Assembly: GCF_024138395.1 (NCBI RefSeq)
Contig: NZ_JAMYDU010000014.1
Location: 1-64,000, forward strand
Length of the DNA: 64,000 nucleotides
Origin: Pseudomonas mandelii
Lineage (GTDB): Bacteria > Pseudomonadota > Gammaproteobacteria > Pseudomonadales > Pseudomonadaceae
Direction: 5' to 3'
In this document: positions 1 to 8,126 of the stretch, one piece after another
Layout of the letters: each line of letters opens with the position of its first letter
Numbering within the stretch: position 1 is the stretch's first letter
Notes under the pieces: model-generated
The model's database searches: none
Told to the model about the DNA's origin: nothing
The model's input: the letters and a program-made list of their open reading frames with translations, nothing else
Program-made: the position numbers and the translations under genes

Positions 1-76
1 ACCTGTCGCCGATAGCTATGGAGCAAAAAGCGGCATAAACACCGTAACCGGTGTCCGGGATTACTTGACCAGATCA

Positions 77-156
77 GCCTCGCTCCTACAGGTTTTGCGT
101 CGTGCGAATATTCGCGAATAACCGATATCCGTAGGAGCGAGGCTTGCCCGCGAAGG
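77..156. repeat. REP-type inverted pair, GTAGGAGCGAGGC family
   Basis: Two inverted copies of the core GTAGGAGCGAGGC face each other about 40 bp apart. The right copy is full length (it continues TTGCCCGCGAAGG); the left copy keeps only the CTCGCTCCTACAG half. This is the commonest of the four repeat families in the window. Bases 1-76 hold nothing I can identify; no coding frame stays open through them. Confidence 0.85.
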
Positions 157-193
157 CTGCCTCACAGGCACCACACTTCCAACAGACAGAAAC

Positions 194-226
194 AAAAATG
201 CCAGGCGCGATGCCTGGCATTTTTTT
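194..226 (-). terminator. Bidirectional intrinsic terminator after ybaB
   Basis: A perfect 9-bp stem, ATGCCAGGC with GCCTGGCAT, closes a 5-base loop and has A and T runs on its two sides, so it can work in both directions. It lies about 30 bp beyond the ybaB stop codon and would end the dnaX-ybaB transcript. Confidence 0.85.
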
Positions 227-253
227 GTAACCCATCCGACGCGCGTTGGCGAA

Positions 254-592
254 TCAGAATGGCAGTTTCATACCCGGTGGCAATTGCATGCCAGCGGTCA
301 CGCCGGACATTTTGTCCTGGCTGTTGGCTTCAATCTTGCGCACGGCGTCGTTGACGGCTGCGGCGAATACCGCCTCCAGCATTTCCTTGTCGTCTTCGCT
401 CAGGCCTTCGACCAGGCTTGGGTCGATGGTCACGCGCTTGACGTCGTGACGACCGGTCATCACCACGGTGACCATGTCGCCGCCGGCTTTACCGGTGACT
501 TCGGCGTTGGCCAGTTCTTCCTGCATCTTGGCCATTTTTTCCTGCATCTGCTGCGCCTGCTTCATCAGGCCGGCCATGCCACCTTTCATCAT
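254..592 (-). CDS. ybaB: YbaB/EbfC family nucleoid-associated protein
   Basis: Small DNA-binding protein of the YbaB/EbfC family (112 aa, usual length). These proteins form dimers that bind the nucleoid; the exact role is unsettled. The family pattern is clear: a helical N-terminus rich in Met, Gln and Lys (GGMAGLMKQAQQMQEKM), then a beta region with the GGDMVTVVMTGRHDVKRV stretch, then a C-terminal helix. Two adjacent ATGs (592 and 589) are possible; the first has a better-spaced GAGGTG ribosome site. It lies 67 bp after dnaX on the same strand, as is usual. recR, which often follows, is not in the window: a terminator comes directly after ybaB. Confidence 0.95.
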   Translation of the reverse strand: MMKGGMAGLMKQAQQMQEKMAKMQEELANAEVTGKAGGDMVTVVMTGRHDVKRVTIDPSLVEGLSEDDKEMLEAVFAAAVNDAVRKIEANSQDKMSGVTAGMQLPPGMKLPF

Positions 593-659
593 GGGAATCA
601 CCTCAAAAGTACTTGGATAAAAACAGCGCCCGGCGAATGCGGCCAAGCGCCTTCAGTTA

Positions 660-2753
660 TTAGTCCTGACTGACCAGGGCCTCGACAGGTTCAATAGTAT
701 CGTGACGGACCACCGCCCCGAACTGCTGCATCATTTGCTGGATGAACGGATCGCCGTGGATCGATTCCTCGGCCTCGCGCTGACGGTTGGCACGGCGGCG
801 GGATGAGGCCTGAGCCGGGGTTTCCTGCTCGGGCTTGATCAGCTCCATGCTCAGGGTCAGCGTGCGCCCGTGAAACTGGTTCAGCGCATCGTTGAGGCGA
901 CGTTGTTGTGTCGCGTTGAACAAGGCGCTGTGGGCCGGGTCCAGGTGCAACAACCAATTGTCGCCATCGACGGCGATCAGCGTGCAGTTGGCGGCGATGC
1001 TGGCGGTCATGCCGGACACCGGCAATTTCGGGAACACCTCCAGCCATTGCAGGGCCAGACCGGTGGCCGGCATCGCGGCCGGTTCTGGCTCGGGTTCCGG
1101 CGCAGGTTCAGCGGTGTGCTCGCTGGCCAATTCGTCGAGGTAGCTATAAGCCGAATCCATGTCCGGCTCGATGTAATCCTCGTCCAGCGGCGGCTCGTCG
1201 TCCTGATCCATGCCTGGCGTAGCGGCATCGACTTCGGCCATGGACGGTTCCGGAATCGGCGCAGCGGCCCATTCCGGCGCATCCGGCACCACGCTGTCCG
1301 GGGTCGGCATGGGCATCGGTGGCAATTCGGGCTGTTCGCCGGCCGTTTCCAGCACCGGCTCGACGGCGGGCTGCTGGACAACTTCGGGCTCTACCGGGTC
1401 GTTCCACGGCAGATCGACGACTTCTTCGACCGCTACGGGTTCGACAACAGGCTCTGGCTCAGGCGCGATTACAGGCACGGGCGCGACCGGCTCAGGCGCA
1501 GCAACCGGGACAGGAGCCGGAGCAACCACCGGCGCAATCGGAGGTGGTGTAACGGCCGCAGCGACTACCGGCGCAACAACCGGCGCGGCAGCCACTGAGT
1601 TTGCGGAATCAACTGTGGCCTGGCTGATCCCCACTGTCTTTAGCGGTTGCCTCGGCGCGTCCGCGGTGTCTGCGGGCCGGAATGCGAGCATTCGCAGCAG
1701 GACCATTTCGAAACCGCCGCGCGGGTCCGGCGCCAGCGGCAAATCCCGCCGACCGATCAGGCCCATCTGGTAATAGAACTGCACGTCTTCGGCCGGCAAT
1801 GCCTGGGCCAGTGCCAATACGCGGTCACGGTCGCCATGGCCATTATCGACGCCTTCAGGCAGGGCCTGGGCGATGGCGACACGGTGCAGCACATTGAGAA
1901 TTTCCGAAAGCACACCGTTCCAGTCCGGACCTTGTTCGGCCAGATGGCGCACCGCTTCGAGCAACGCCTTGGCATCGCCTTCGATCAGCGCATGTAGGAC
2001 GTCATAGACCTGGCCGTGATCGAGAGTACCGAGCATGGCCCGCACGTCGGCGGCCATGACTTTGCCTTCACCGAAAGCAATGGCCTGATCGGTGAGGCTC
2101 ATGGCGTCGCGCATCGAACCGTCGGCGGCGCGGCCCAACAGCCACAGCGCGTCGTCTTCGAACGGTACGTTCTCGACGCTCAGCACGTGGGTCAAATGCT
2201 CGACCACCCGTTCCGGGGTCATGTTCTTCAGGGAGAACTGCAGGCACCGCGAGAGAATCGTTGCAGGAAGTTTCTGCGGATCGGTGGTGGCCAGGATGAA
2301 CTTGACGTGGGGCGGCGGCTCTTCGAGGGTTTTCAACAGCGCATTAAAGGAATGGCTGGAGAGCATGTGCACTTCGTCGATCAGGTAGACCTTGAAGCGC
2401 CCGCGGCTCGGCGCGTACTGCACGTTGTCGAGCAGCTCGCGGGTGTCTTCGACCTTGGTCCGGCTCGCGGCGTCGATCTCGATCAGGTCGACGAAGCGGC
2501 CTTCATCGATCTCGCGACACGACGAGCACTCCCCGCAGGGGGTCGAAGTGATACCTGTTTCACAATTCAGGCATTTGGCGATGATCCGCGCGATGGTGGT
2601 CTTGCCAACCCCGCGAGTACCGGTAAACAGGTAGGCGTGGTGCAGCCGCTGGCTGTCCAAGGCATTGATCAGAGCCTTGAGCACATGGGTCTGGCCGACC
2701 ATTTCGCGGAACGAGCGCGGACGCCATTTACGTGCAAGAACCTGATAACTCAT
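660..2753 (-). CDS. dnaX: DNA polymerase III subunit tau/gamma (clamp loader)
   Basis: ATPase subunit of the clamp loader, which puts the beta clamp on DNA and links polymerases in the replisome. 697 aa from MSYQVLARKW. Seen: Walker A GTRGVGKT at residues 45-52, zinc-knuckle cysteines 64, 73, 76 and 79, Walker B LIDEVH at 124-129, AAA+ lid and collar to about 370. A low-complexity linker rich in Pro, Val, Ala and Glu follows (about 385-560), then the tau C-terminal domain that in E. coli binds DnaB and the polymerase alpha subunit. I saw no A6G-type slippery heptamer on reading, so a separate gamma form by frameshifting is not evident. The start has no strong Shine-Dalgarno sequence; a TTG 15 bp upstream is less likely. 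Confidence 0.97.
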   Translation of the reverse strand: MSYQVLARKWRPRSFREMVGQTHVLKALINALDSQRLHHAYLFTGTRGVGKTTIARIIAKCLNCETGITSTPCGECSSCREIDEGRFVDLIEIDAASRTKVEDTRELLDNVQYAPSRGRFKVYLIDEVHMLSSHSFNALLKTLEEPPPHVKFILATTDPQKLPATILSRCLQFSLKNMTPERVVEHLTHVLSVENVPFEDDALWLLGRAADGSMRDAMSLTDQAIAFGEGKVMAADVRAMLGTLDHGQVYDVLHALIEGDAKALLEAVRHLAEQGPDWNGVLSEILNVLHRVAIAQALPEGVDNGHGDRDRVLALAQALPAEDVQFYYQMGLIGRRDLPLAPDPRGGFEMVLLRMLAFRPADTADAPRQPLKTVGISQATVDSANSVAAAPVVAPVVAAAVTPPPIAPVVAPAPVPVAAPEPVAPVPVIAPEPEPVVEPVAVEEVVDLPWNDPVEPEVVQQPAVEPVLETAGEQPELPPMPMPTPDSVVPDAPEWAAAPIPEPSMAEVDAATPGMDQDDEPPLDEDYIEPDMDSAYSYLDELASEHTAEPAPEPEPEPAAMPATGLALQWLEVFPKLPVSGMTASIAANCTLIAVDGDNWLLHLDPAHSALFNATQQRRLNDALNQFHGRTLTLSMELIKPEQETPAQASSRRRANRQREAEESIHGDPFIQQMMQQFGAVVRHDTIEPVEALVSQD

Positions 2754-2897
2754 CGAAAACCGTCGCAACGAAGGAACAGAAGCGGCTAATGCTAGCGGAG
2801 CAAGGCCAAAATTGCATCCGGTGCGCTCGTCTATTCTGGCTAAGCTGCACTTTGAAGGGCTTTTATTGGCTCAGGTTTGAGCCGTACCGGAGCATTT

Positions 2898-3647
2898 ATG
2901 CGTTTTGCCTTGGGGGCATTGCTGTGGGTCAGCCTGAGCGTCGCGGCCGCCGAGGCGCCGTTGCGCTTTGTCGTGTCCGACAGCTGGGCCATGCCCATGG
3001 TGCAGATGGAGCGCGGCCGGCCGACCCAAGGCATTCTGCACGACATCATGCTCAGCCTGGCGACACAGGTCGGCATGCCGGCGCAATTTCATATATTGCC
3101 TCGGGCGCGTGTGCAAAATGCCATGGATCACGGCGAAGTCGATGTGCGCTGTTATGTCTCACAATCCTGGCTGCCGAACCTGTCCGGCGATTATATCTGG
3201 AGCGTTCCATTGCTGGTTCAGCGCGACTTGCTGATTGGCCGGCGAGGCTCATCCGTCTCGGTCAACCCGGCAGACCTGCCGCAACAGTCGATCGGCACCG
3301 TCCGCGGCTATAGCTACCCGACCTTGCAACCGCTGTTCGACGCCAATCAACTGCACCGCGATGACGCGCGCAATCAGGAACAGGTGCTGGAAAAACTGCT
3401 GGCCGGACGCTACCGCTATGCGGTGAGCAACCAATGGACCCTGGACTGGTTCAACCAGCGCCTGCTGCCCGAGCAACAACTGCAAAGCGTAGCGCTGGTG
3501 CACGAACAAAGCGTCGGCTGCTATGTGCGCGACGACCCCAAAGTACCCGTGCAGCGCATTCTGCGCACCTTGCTGAAAATGAAAATGTCCGGGGAGATCG
3601 ATGACATTATCCGGCTCTATACCGGTAACCCTGCTGCCAATCTGTAG
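2898..3647 (+). CDS. Periplasmic substrate-binding protein (SBP_bac_3-like)
   Basis: Predicted secreted solute-binding protein of 249 aa. The N-terminus is a typical Sec signal peptide (MRFALGALLWVSLSVAAAEA) with cleavage likely after residue 17-19. The mature part has the amino-acid-binding-protein-like pattern, with a two-lobe fold suggested by LRFVVSDSWAMPM near the start and IGTVRGYSYPTL in the middle. No permease or ATPase gene is adjacent, so it is either an orphan receptor or works with a distant transporter; the ligand is unknown. ATG at 2898 is preferred over the upstream TTG (2877) because it has GGAG five bases ahead and starts the signal peptide cleanly. Confidence 0.75.
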   Translation: MRFALGALLWVSLSVAAAEAPLRFVVSDSWAMPMVQMERGRPTQGILHDIMLSLATQVGMPAQFHILPRARVQNAMDHGEVDVRCYVSQSWLPNLSGDYIWSVPLLVQRDLLIGRRGSSVSVNPADLPQQSIGTVRGYSYPTLQPLFDANQLHRDDARNQEQVLEKLLAGRYRYAVSNQWTLDWFNQRLLPEQQLQSVALVHEQSVGCYVRDDPKVPVQRILRTLLKMKMSGEIDDIIRLYTGNPAANL

Positions 3648-3658
3648 CGCATGAGCGC

Positions 3659-5359
3659 TCAGGCAGTCTGATCAAGCGCCTGCCATTGCGACGGGGCGAT
3701 AAACCGCGCCACCCAGTCCGGCACCTCACCGGGCGGCATCGGGCGAGCGATGAAATAGCCTTGAGCGACTTCGCATCCCAGCCGCAACAGCAATTCACCG
3801 TGCTCAACGCTTTCCAGTCCCTCGGCAATCACCTGCCGACCGAAGGCACGGGCCAGGCCAATCACCGCCGTGGTCAGGGCCAAGTCGTCACGATCACTCA
3901 GAATGTCGCGCACGAACGACTTATCGATCTTGATGGTTTGGGTGCGTAAACGCTTGAGGTAACTCAGGGACGAATAACCCGTGCCAAAGTCGCCCAGCGA
4001 AAACTGCACGCCCAACGCCTGACAGGCCTGTAAACAGGCGCTGACATGCTGGATATTTTCGATCGCCACCGATTCGACGATTTCCAGATCGAGCATCTGC
4101 GGGGCGACCTGGGTATGTCGAGCGAGTACCTGCCTGAGCCGGTCGACGAAGTCCGCGCGCTGAAAATGTCGCGCCGCAATATTGATACTGACCGGCCAGC
4201 CCTGCCCCGCTTGCTGCCAACGGTGCAACTGCGACAGAACCTGGTCCATCACCCATTCACCGATATCGATGATCAGGTCGGTGTCCTCCACCAGCGGCAA
4301 AAACTCCCGAGGTGGCACCATGCCGTTTTGCGGATGCTCCCAACGCAACAAGGCCTCGAAACCGACGACCACGCCACGGCGCATGTTCACCTTGGGCTGA
4401 AAGTGCAGGCGTAACTCACCGGCGGCCAGCGCCTGACGCACCCGCTCGACGGTCTGGTGAGTGGCCTTGACCTCCTTATCCCGCGAGACATCGAATAGAT
4501 GAAAGCGGTTTCGCCCGCTCTGCTTGGCCACGTACATCGCCTGATCGGCATGACGCAGGAGGGTTTCGGCATCTTCGCTGTCATGGGGAAACAGGGTGAC
4601 GCCGATACTCGCAAATACATTGATGTCCTTGCCGTGCAGCGTGTAAGGCGCCGAAATCGCCCCCAACACGCGATTCAGCGCTGCGCGCAATTCCGGCAGA
4701 TCACGCACGTAACGCAACACCAGCACGAACTCGTCACCGGCCAGTCGCGCCACCACGTCTTCGCCGCGCACAATGTCGCGCAAACGCTTGGCCACCTCCA
4801 CCAGCAACATATCGCCACTGGCGTGACCATAGCCGTCGTTGACCGCCTTGAACCCGTCGAGGTCAAGCATGCACACCGCCAGCGGAATGTTTTCATGCCG
4901 GGAGAATTCCAGCGCCTGATCGAGCAAATCCGACAGGAAGGCGCGATTGGGCAGCCCGGTCAGCACGTCATGCCCGACCCGCCATTGCAGGGATTGCAGC
5001 AGTTGGCGTTTTTCGCTGATGTCGAAACGAATTGACAGGTATCGGTGAACGCGCCCGGTGACATCATCGAGCACCGGCACCATGGTGCTGTCGACCCAAT
5101 ACAGGCTGCCATTCTTGGCGCGATTACAGATTTCGCCTTTCCAGATATTACCCAGGGCGATGGTGCGCCACATGGCGGCGAAGAAATCAGCGGAATGCAG
5201 GCCGGAGTTCAGCAAGCGATGATTCTGCCCCAGCAGCTCTTCGCGGCTATAGCCGGACACGGCGCAGAATTGATCGTTGACGTAGGTAATCCGGCCGTCG
5301 AGATCGGTCTCGGAAAAAATTGCTGCGGCATCCACGGCCCTGCGGTATTTCTCATCCAT
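3659..5359 (-). CDS. PAS-GGDEF-EAL cyclic-di-GMP signalling protein
   Basis: Cytoplasmic cyclic-di-GMP enzyme of 566 aa with no membrane segment. Domains: PAS with PAC (about 5-118), GGDEF (about 125-290), EAL (about 305-555). The cyclase signature is AGDEF (207-211), usually active, with an RxxD inhibitory site (RGED, 198-201). In the phosphodiesterase domain the EAL Glu 335, the Asn of SINIAARHF, the second Glu of LEIVES, the Lys of KIDKSF, the Glu of AEGLES and the Gln of VAQGYF are all present. However the metal-binding DDFGTG motif reads GDFGTG: the first Asp is Gly 456. Phosphodiesterase activity may be weak or lost. It converges with the solute-binding-protein gene, 11 bp apart. Confidence 0.93.
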   Translation of the reverse strand: MDEKYRRAVDAAAIFSETDLDGRITYVNDQFCAVSGYSREELLGQNHRLLNSGLHSADFFAAMWRTIALGNIWKGEICNRAKNGSLYWVDSTMVPVLDDVTGRVHRYLSIRFDISEKRQLLQSLQWRVGHDVLTGLPNRAFLSDLLDQALEFSRHENIPLAVCMLDLDGFKAVNDGYGHASGDMLLVEVAKRLRDIVRGEDVVARLAGDEFVLVLRYVRDLPELRAALNRVLGAISAPYTLHGKDINVFASIGVTLFPHDSEDAETLLRHADQAMYVAKQSGRNRFHLFDVSRDKEVKATHQTVERVRQALAAGELRLHFQPKVNMRRGVVVGFEALLRWEHPQNGMVPPREFLPLVEDTDLIIDIGEWVMDQVLSQLHRWQQAGQGWPVSINIAARHFQRADFVDRLRQVLARHTQVAPQMLDLEIVESVAIENIQHVSACLQACQALGVQFSLGDFGTGYSSLSYLKRLRTQTIKIDKSFVRDILSDRDDLALTTAVIGLARAFGRQVIAEGLESVEHGELLLRLGCEVAQGYFIARPMPPGEVPDWVARFIAPSQWQALDQTA

Positions 5360-5776
5360 GAGTCAGGCTCACTGTCGCTAGCGGTGGTACCGCTCGACCA
5401 GCGCAGGATGCCCGGAAGAGATGTTTTGAGACGTACTGCGCAGAGACACGTTATCACTCCATGAACAGCATTTGATGGCCCTCCGGCCTCCCCGAAGTTC
5501 AACCAGGCTCAAAGGCCTCGGGCAAGGTAGCAACACCGACTCTGGTAACATTTCGCAAGATTTCAGATCGCCAACAGCCTCTGCGCAAACCCGGCAGGGA
5601 ACGCAATGCTGGCTGTTTCATATCGCCTAAACTTCAGAGAGCGGGTCACCAAAAACCCCTTCGGAGCGGCGATTCTACGAAATGCATCACATTTTGCAAA
5701 GCAAGGTGATGGATCATGCAGTTGCCTAATGCAAAAATCTATCGTTAAGTTCTTGATTCTAAATGGGAATTGAGCG
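5360..5776. other. Intergenic region upstream of the XRE regulator
   Basis: A 417-bp stretch without a credible gene, between the divergent GGDEF-EAL gene and the XRE gene, so it should hold both promoters. The only structure I see is an inverted repeat CATCAC/GTGATG (5685-5690 and 5706-5711) about 70 bp before the XRE start, which could be an operator. I see no clear promoter boxes. Confidence 0.4.
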
Positions 5777-6091
5777 ATGCAAATTTCAAGTTTGGGTCCA
5801 GCCATCCGACGCTACCGCAAGGTCGCAGGGCTTACTCAGGCTGAACTCGGCGAAAAAACCGGTTTTGACCCCAAAACCATCAGCCGCTTCGAAACCGGCA
5901 CCTATACCCCCAGCGTGGAAGCATTGTTCCTGCTTGCCGACGTGCTGGGCGTGAAGCTGAAAGCCTTTTTCGCAGATCTGGGCGACGAAGATGAACAGCG
6001 GGCGTACCTGTTCAGCGTCATACACAAAGCCACCCCGAAGGATCTGGGAAAGCTGATCGCAGCGGTTGACCAGGCCTTGTCCAAGCCTTGA
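5777..6091 (+). CDS. XRE-family helix-turn-helix regulator
   Basis: Small DNA-binding protein of 104 aa. Residues 8-62 form a lambda Cro/C1-type HTH_3 domain (IRRYRKVAGLTQAELGEKTG, then a recognition helix ending SRFETGTYTPSVEALFLLADVLGV). The C-terminal 40 residues are short and acidic then helical, with no known sensor domain. It stands alone, so the target is unknown; autoregulation through the inverted repeat just upstream is possible. No toxin gene is next to it, which argues against an antitoxin. The start follows a weak GGGAATTGAG ribosome site. Confidence 0.85.
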   Translation: MQISSLGPAIRRYRKVAGLTQAELGEKTGFDPKTISRFETGTYTPSVEALFLLADVLGVKLKAFFADLGDEDEQRAYLFSVIHKATPKDLGKLIAAVDQALSKP

Positions 6092-6100
6092 TGCCAGTAA

Positions 6101-6306
6101 ATGAAAAAAGGAGGCCGATCTGTCGAAATGCGACAGATCGGCCTAATGCCTGCCAGTTAAGGCGGAATCTGTAGGAGCGAGGCTTGCCCGCGAAGAACGA
6201 TGACGCGTAATACCTGAAAAACTGCGGTGCATTCTTCGCGGGCAAGCCTCGCTCCTACAGAAATTTCGCTTAACTGACAGGCATTGACAGATCGGCCTAC
6301 TTTTTT
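6101..6306 (+). terminator. Terminator of the XRE gene, split by a repeat element
   Basis: Bases 6112-6144 form a perfect 14-bp hairpin (AGGCCGATCTGTCG with its complement), preceded by a run of A but not followed by T. The missing T run, with a second copy of the right arm (GACAGATCGGCCTAC then six T), lies at 6286-6306. The simplest reading is a bidirectional terminator whose right flank was displaced by the element at 6146-6285. The distant right arm could still pair with the left arm. Confidence 0.6.
6146..6285. repeat. Long palindromic REP pair with extra terminal inverted repeats
   Basis: The core is two inverted GTAGGAGCGAGGCTTGCCCG copies (6171-6196 and 6233-6258). Unlike most copies here, the symmetry continues outside the core: AATGCCTGCCAGTTAAG on the left matches CTTAACTGACAGGCATT on the right with one mismatch. 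The whole unit is bounded by a 14-bp direct repeat, GACAGATCGGCCTA, at 6132-6145 and 6286-6299. Confidence 0.85.
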
Positions 6307-6384
6307 ATAACTCGCGCTTTAATTCGGAAACGATAAAACACCGCCCTGGATGAACTCCATGGCAGGGAAATAAAACAGTTTTAG

Positions 6385-6412
6385 ATAGAAAACACGAAAG
6401 AGGGTTCGTGTT
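6385..6412 (-). terminator. Intrinsic terminator of ffs
   Basis: On the minus strand AACACGAA pairs with TTCGTGTT around a 6-base loop, followed by TTTTC. It begins about 10 bases after the end of the 4.5S RNA and fits as its terminator. Confidence 0.7.
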
Positions 6413-6422
6413 GCGTTATGGA

Positions 6423-6532
6423 GGCAACCCCACCAGCCACACCCCGGCACACAATGTTCCCGCTGTGGCTGCTCCCTTCCGGGTCTGACCAGGTTCACGG
6501 GTAATCGTTGCGGGGGGACCGATGGGGTCACC
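6423..6532 (-). ncRNA. ffs: 4.5S RNA, small signal recognition particle RNA
   Basis: RNA part of the signal recognition particle, which binds Ffh and targets membrane proteins to FtsY and the Sec translocon. The minus strand carries the near-invariant Ffh-binding hairpin CAGACCCGGAAGGGAGCAGC with its GGAA tetraloop. Flanking arms pair to give the long small-SRP hairpin (GGTGACCCCA near the 5' end, TGGGGTTGCC near the 3' end). Ends are set by the outermost pairing and could differ by a few bases from the mature RNA. Confidence 0.93.
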
Positions 6533-6564
6533 ATAACGACGCTCACCTGACGGCGAGCCGCGCC

Positions 6565-6592
6565 ATTGTACCTATCTGAGACGAAGTTACAA
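6565..6592 (-). promoter_or_regulatory. Sigma-70 type promoter of ffs
   Basis: On the minus strand TTGTAA and TACAAT are spaced 16 bp apart and followed by a G+C-rich stretch (GGCGCGGC), as in stringently controlled stable-RNA promoters. Transcription would start some 25-30 bases before the mature 5' end. Confidence 0.65.
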
Positions 6593-6658
6593 CCGTTCGG
6601 GCGGATTAAAAAACATGAGCCGCTTCAAGGACATGCGCTGCCCCTGAAACACCACCCC

Positions 6659-6793
6659 TGTAGCAGCTGCCGAAGGCTGCGTTCGGCGGCGAAGCCGTCG
6701 TGAAATCGGACGCTGCGGTCTTTCAGTTAAATGGTGGGCTCAGGATTTACGACTGCTTCGCAGCCGAACGCAGCCTTCGGCAGCTGCTACAAG
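6659..6793. repeat. Inverted repeat, GTAGCAGCTGCCGAAGG family
   Basis: TAGCAGCTGCCGAAGGCTGC at the left is matched by its complement at the right, with a second inner symmetry (GGCGGCGAAGCC against GCTTCGCAGCC). This is a second family of palindromic repeat, different from the GTAGGAGCGAGGC type, with other copies at 32837 and 60882. It fills most of the gap between ffs and the peptidase gene. Confidence 0.85.
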
Positions 6794-6808
6794 GGCGATC
6801 TTTTGATC

Positions 6809-7972
6809 CTATTGCGCCAACACCTCATCCGCCCTGCCACCCTCCTGCTGAATCACCAAGTGAATGAAGTGCAGCTTGGCAATCACCGCCGATGGCAGAA
6901 CGAACGGATAGAAATCCGGCTGGCCCATGCTGCGTGACAATTCGTTGAGCATGCCGGCCAGTTCGATCCATGCGTTGACGAACGACAGGAACGCCGGGCC
7001 GCCGGGGTGCTGCGGGTCGAACAGAGTGTTAGGCGGAAACGGCTGGTAATCGAAATCCATTTCCTGCGCACTCATGCCAAACCCCAAAGCAGTGTCCACC
7101 GCATCCATCATGTGCAGGTAGTGAGCCCAGGTTTCGGCCCAGTCCTCCCAAGGGTGCATGGTGGCGTAGGCGCTGACGTAATGTTGCTGCCAGTCGAGCG
7201 GCGCGCCTTGCTGATAATGTCGCTCCAGCGCCTCGGCGTAGCTGGCTCGTTCGTCACCGAACACGTCCCGAAAAGATTCCAGCCAATGACTGTTGGCGAC
7301 CAGGCGGTCCCAGTAGTAATGCCCTACCTCGTGACGAAAGTGCCCGAGCAGCGTGCGATAAGGTTCGTGCATCTGCACGCGAACCTGCTCGCGGTGGGCG
7401 TCGTCGGCTTCTTTGATATCGAGGGTGATCAGACCGTTGGCATGCCCGGTGGTCGGCGGTGTGCCTTCGAGGTCGATACCGATGAAGTCGAAGGCCAGAC
7501 CGATGTCTTCGTCCATGGATTTCGGAATGACGGGTAAGCCCAGGCTGATCAACTGCGCGACCAGACGACGCTTGGCGATTTCCACTTTGCGCCAGCGCTC
7601 GTGGTTCTCGGGGATCGACAGGTCGGGGATGGTGCGATTCAGGCTACAGGCGATACACAATCCATCGTGTTCATTGGCTGGCAGCAGCCAATTGCACGCG
7701 GCCGGAGAGTCGAGATTGGCGCAGCGTCGGAACACTCCAGCTTCAGGATCGGCGTCGAGCAACCAGGTATCGGCCTGTGGGCCGGGCTGCAATGACGACA
7801 AGCGACTCTGCTGCGGCTGATAACCGAGCGCCGCCGAACAGGCCAGGCACTGGCTGTTGCGAAAGAACAGCGACTGCCCGCAACGACAATGCCAGACCTT
7901 GCTGTTGCGCGAACGCTCTCCCATGAAGGGGGCGGCGATGCGTGAAGTGAGCTGTTCGAAGAAGCGGTACAT
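6809..7972 (-). CDS. Putative zinc-binding metallopeptidase with zinc ribbon
   Basis: Uncharacterised family of putative zinc metallopeptidases (387 aa, cytoplasmic, no signal peptide). The N-terminus has a zinc ribbon (cysteines 29, 31, 42, 45), followed by a second cysteine set (84, 93, 106, 109). The catalytic-type motif HEVGH is at 214-218 within HFRHEVGHYYWDRL, followed by a downstream Glu/Asp-rich helix as in gluzincin-like peptidases. Substrate and role are not known. ATG at 7972 has a GGGAG site nearby; Met 17 is an alternative. It stands alone between two palindromic repeats. Confidence 0.82.
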   Translation of the reverse strand: MYRFFEQLTSRIAAPFMGERSRNSKVWHCRCGQSLFFRNSQCLACSAALGYQPQQSRLSSLQPGPQADTWLLDADPEAGVFRRCANLDSPAACNWLLPANEHDGLCIACSLNRTIPDLSIPENHERWRKVEIAKRRLVAQLISLGLPVIPKSMDEDIGLAFDFIGIDLEGTPPTTGHANGLITLDIKEADDAHREQVRVQMHEPYRTLLGHFRHEVGHYYWDRLVANSHWLESFRDVFGDERASYAEALERHYQQGAPLDWQQHYVSAYATMHPWEDWAETWAHYLHMMDAVDTALGFGMSAQEMDFDYQPFPPNTLFDPQHPGGPAFLSFVNAWIELAGMLNELSRSMGQPDFYPFVLPSAVIAKLHFIHLVIQQEGGRADEVLAQ

Positions 7973-8019
7973 GGCGATCTCTCCCTGGGGCCTGCCAAGA
8001 CTAGATCATTCCTCAGGCA

Positions 8020-8125
8020 TGATCGTTCCCACGCTCTGCGTGGGAACGCCGCCCCGGACGCTCCGCGTCCGCTGCGACGCAGAGCGTCACGGGATGCGTT
8101 ACCACGCAGAGCGTGGGAACGATCA
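8020..8125. repeat. Inverted repeat, GATCGTTCCCACGCTCTGCG family
   Basis: GATCGTTCCCACGCTCTGCG at the left end is matched by its complement ending CGTGGGAACGATC at the right; each end is itself a short palindrome (TTCCCACG/CGTGGGAA), and GGACGCTCCGCGTCC lies inside. A third repeat family; the other copy is at 27021-27130. Confidence 0.85.
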
Positions 8126-8126
8126 G

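Noticed and set aside
1..76. End of a gene such as recR at the left edge
   Set aside because: No frame on either strand is open and recognisable through these bases, and a terminator separates them from ybaB.
660..2753. Programmed frameshift in dnaX producing gamma
   Set aside because: I found no A6G or similar slippery heptamer with a following hairpin when reading the linker region; not excluded experimentally.
5777..6091. XRE protein as a toxin-antitoxin antitoxin
   Set aside because: There is no small toxin-like gene on either side; the neighbours are a GGDEF-EAL gene and ffs.
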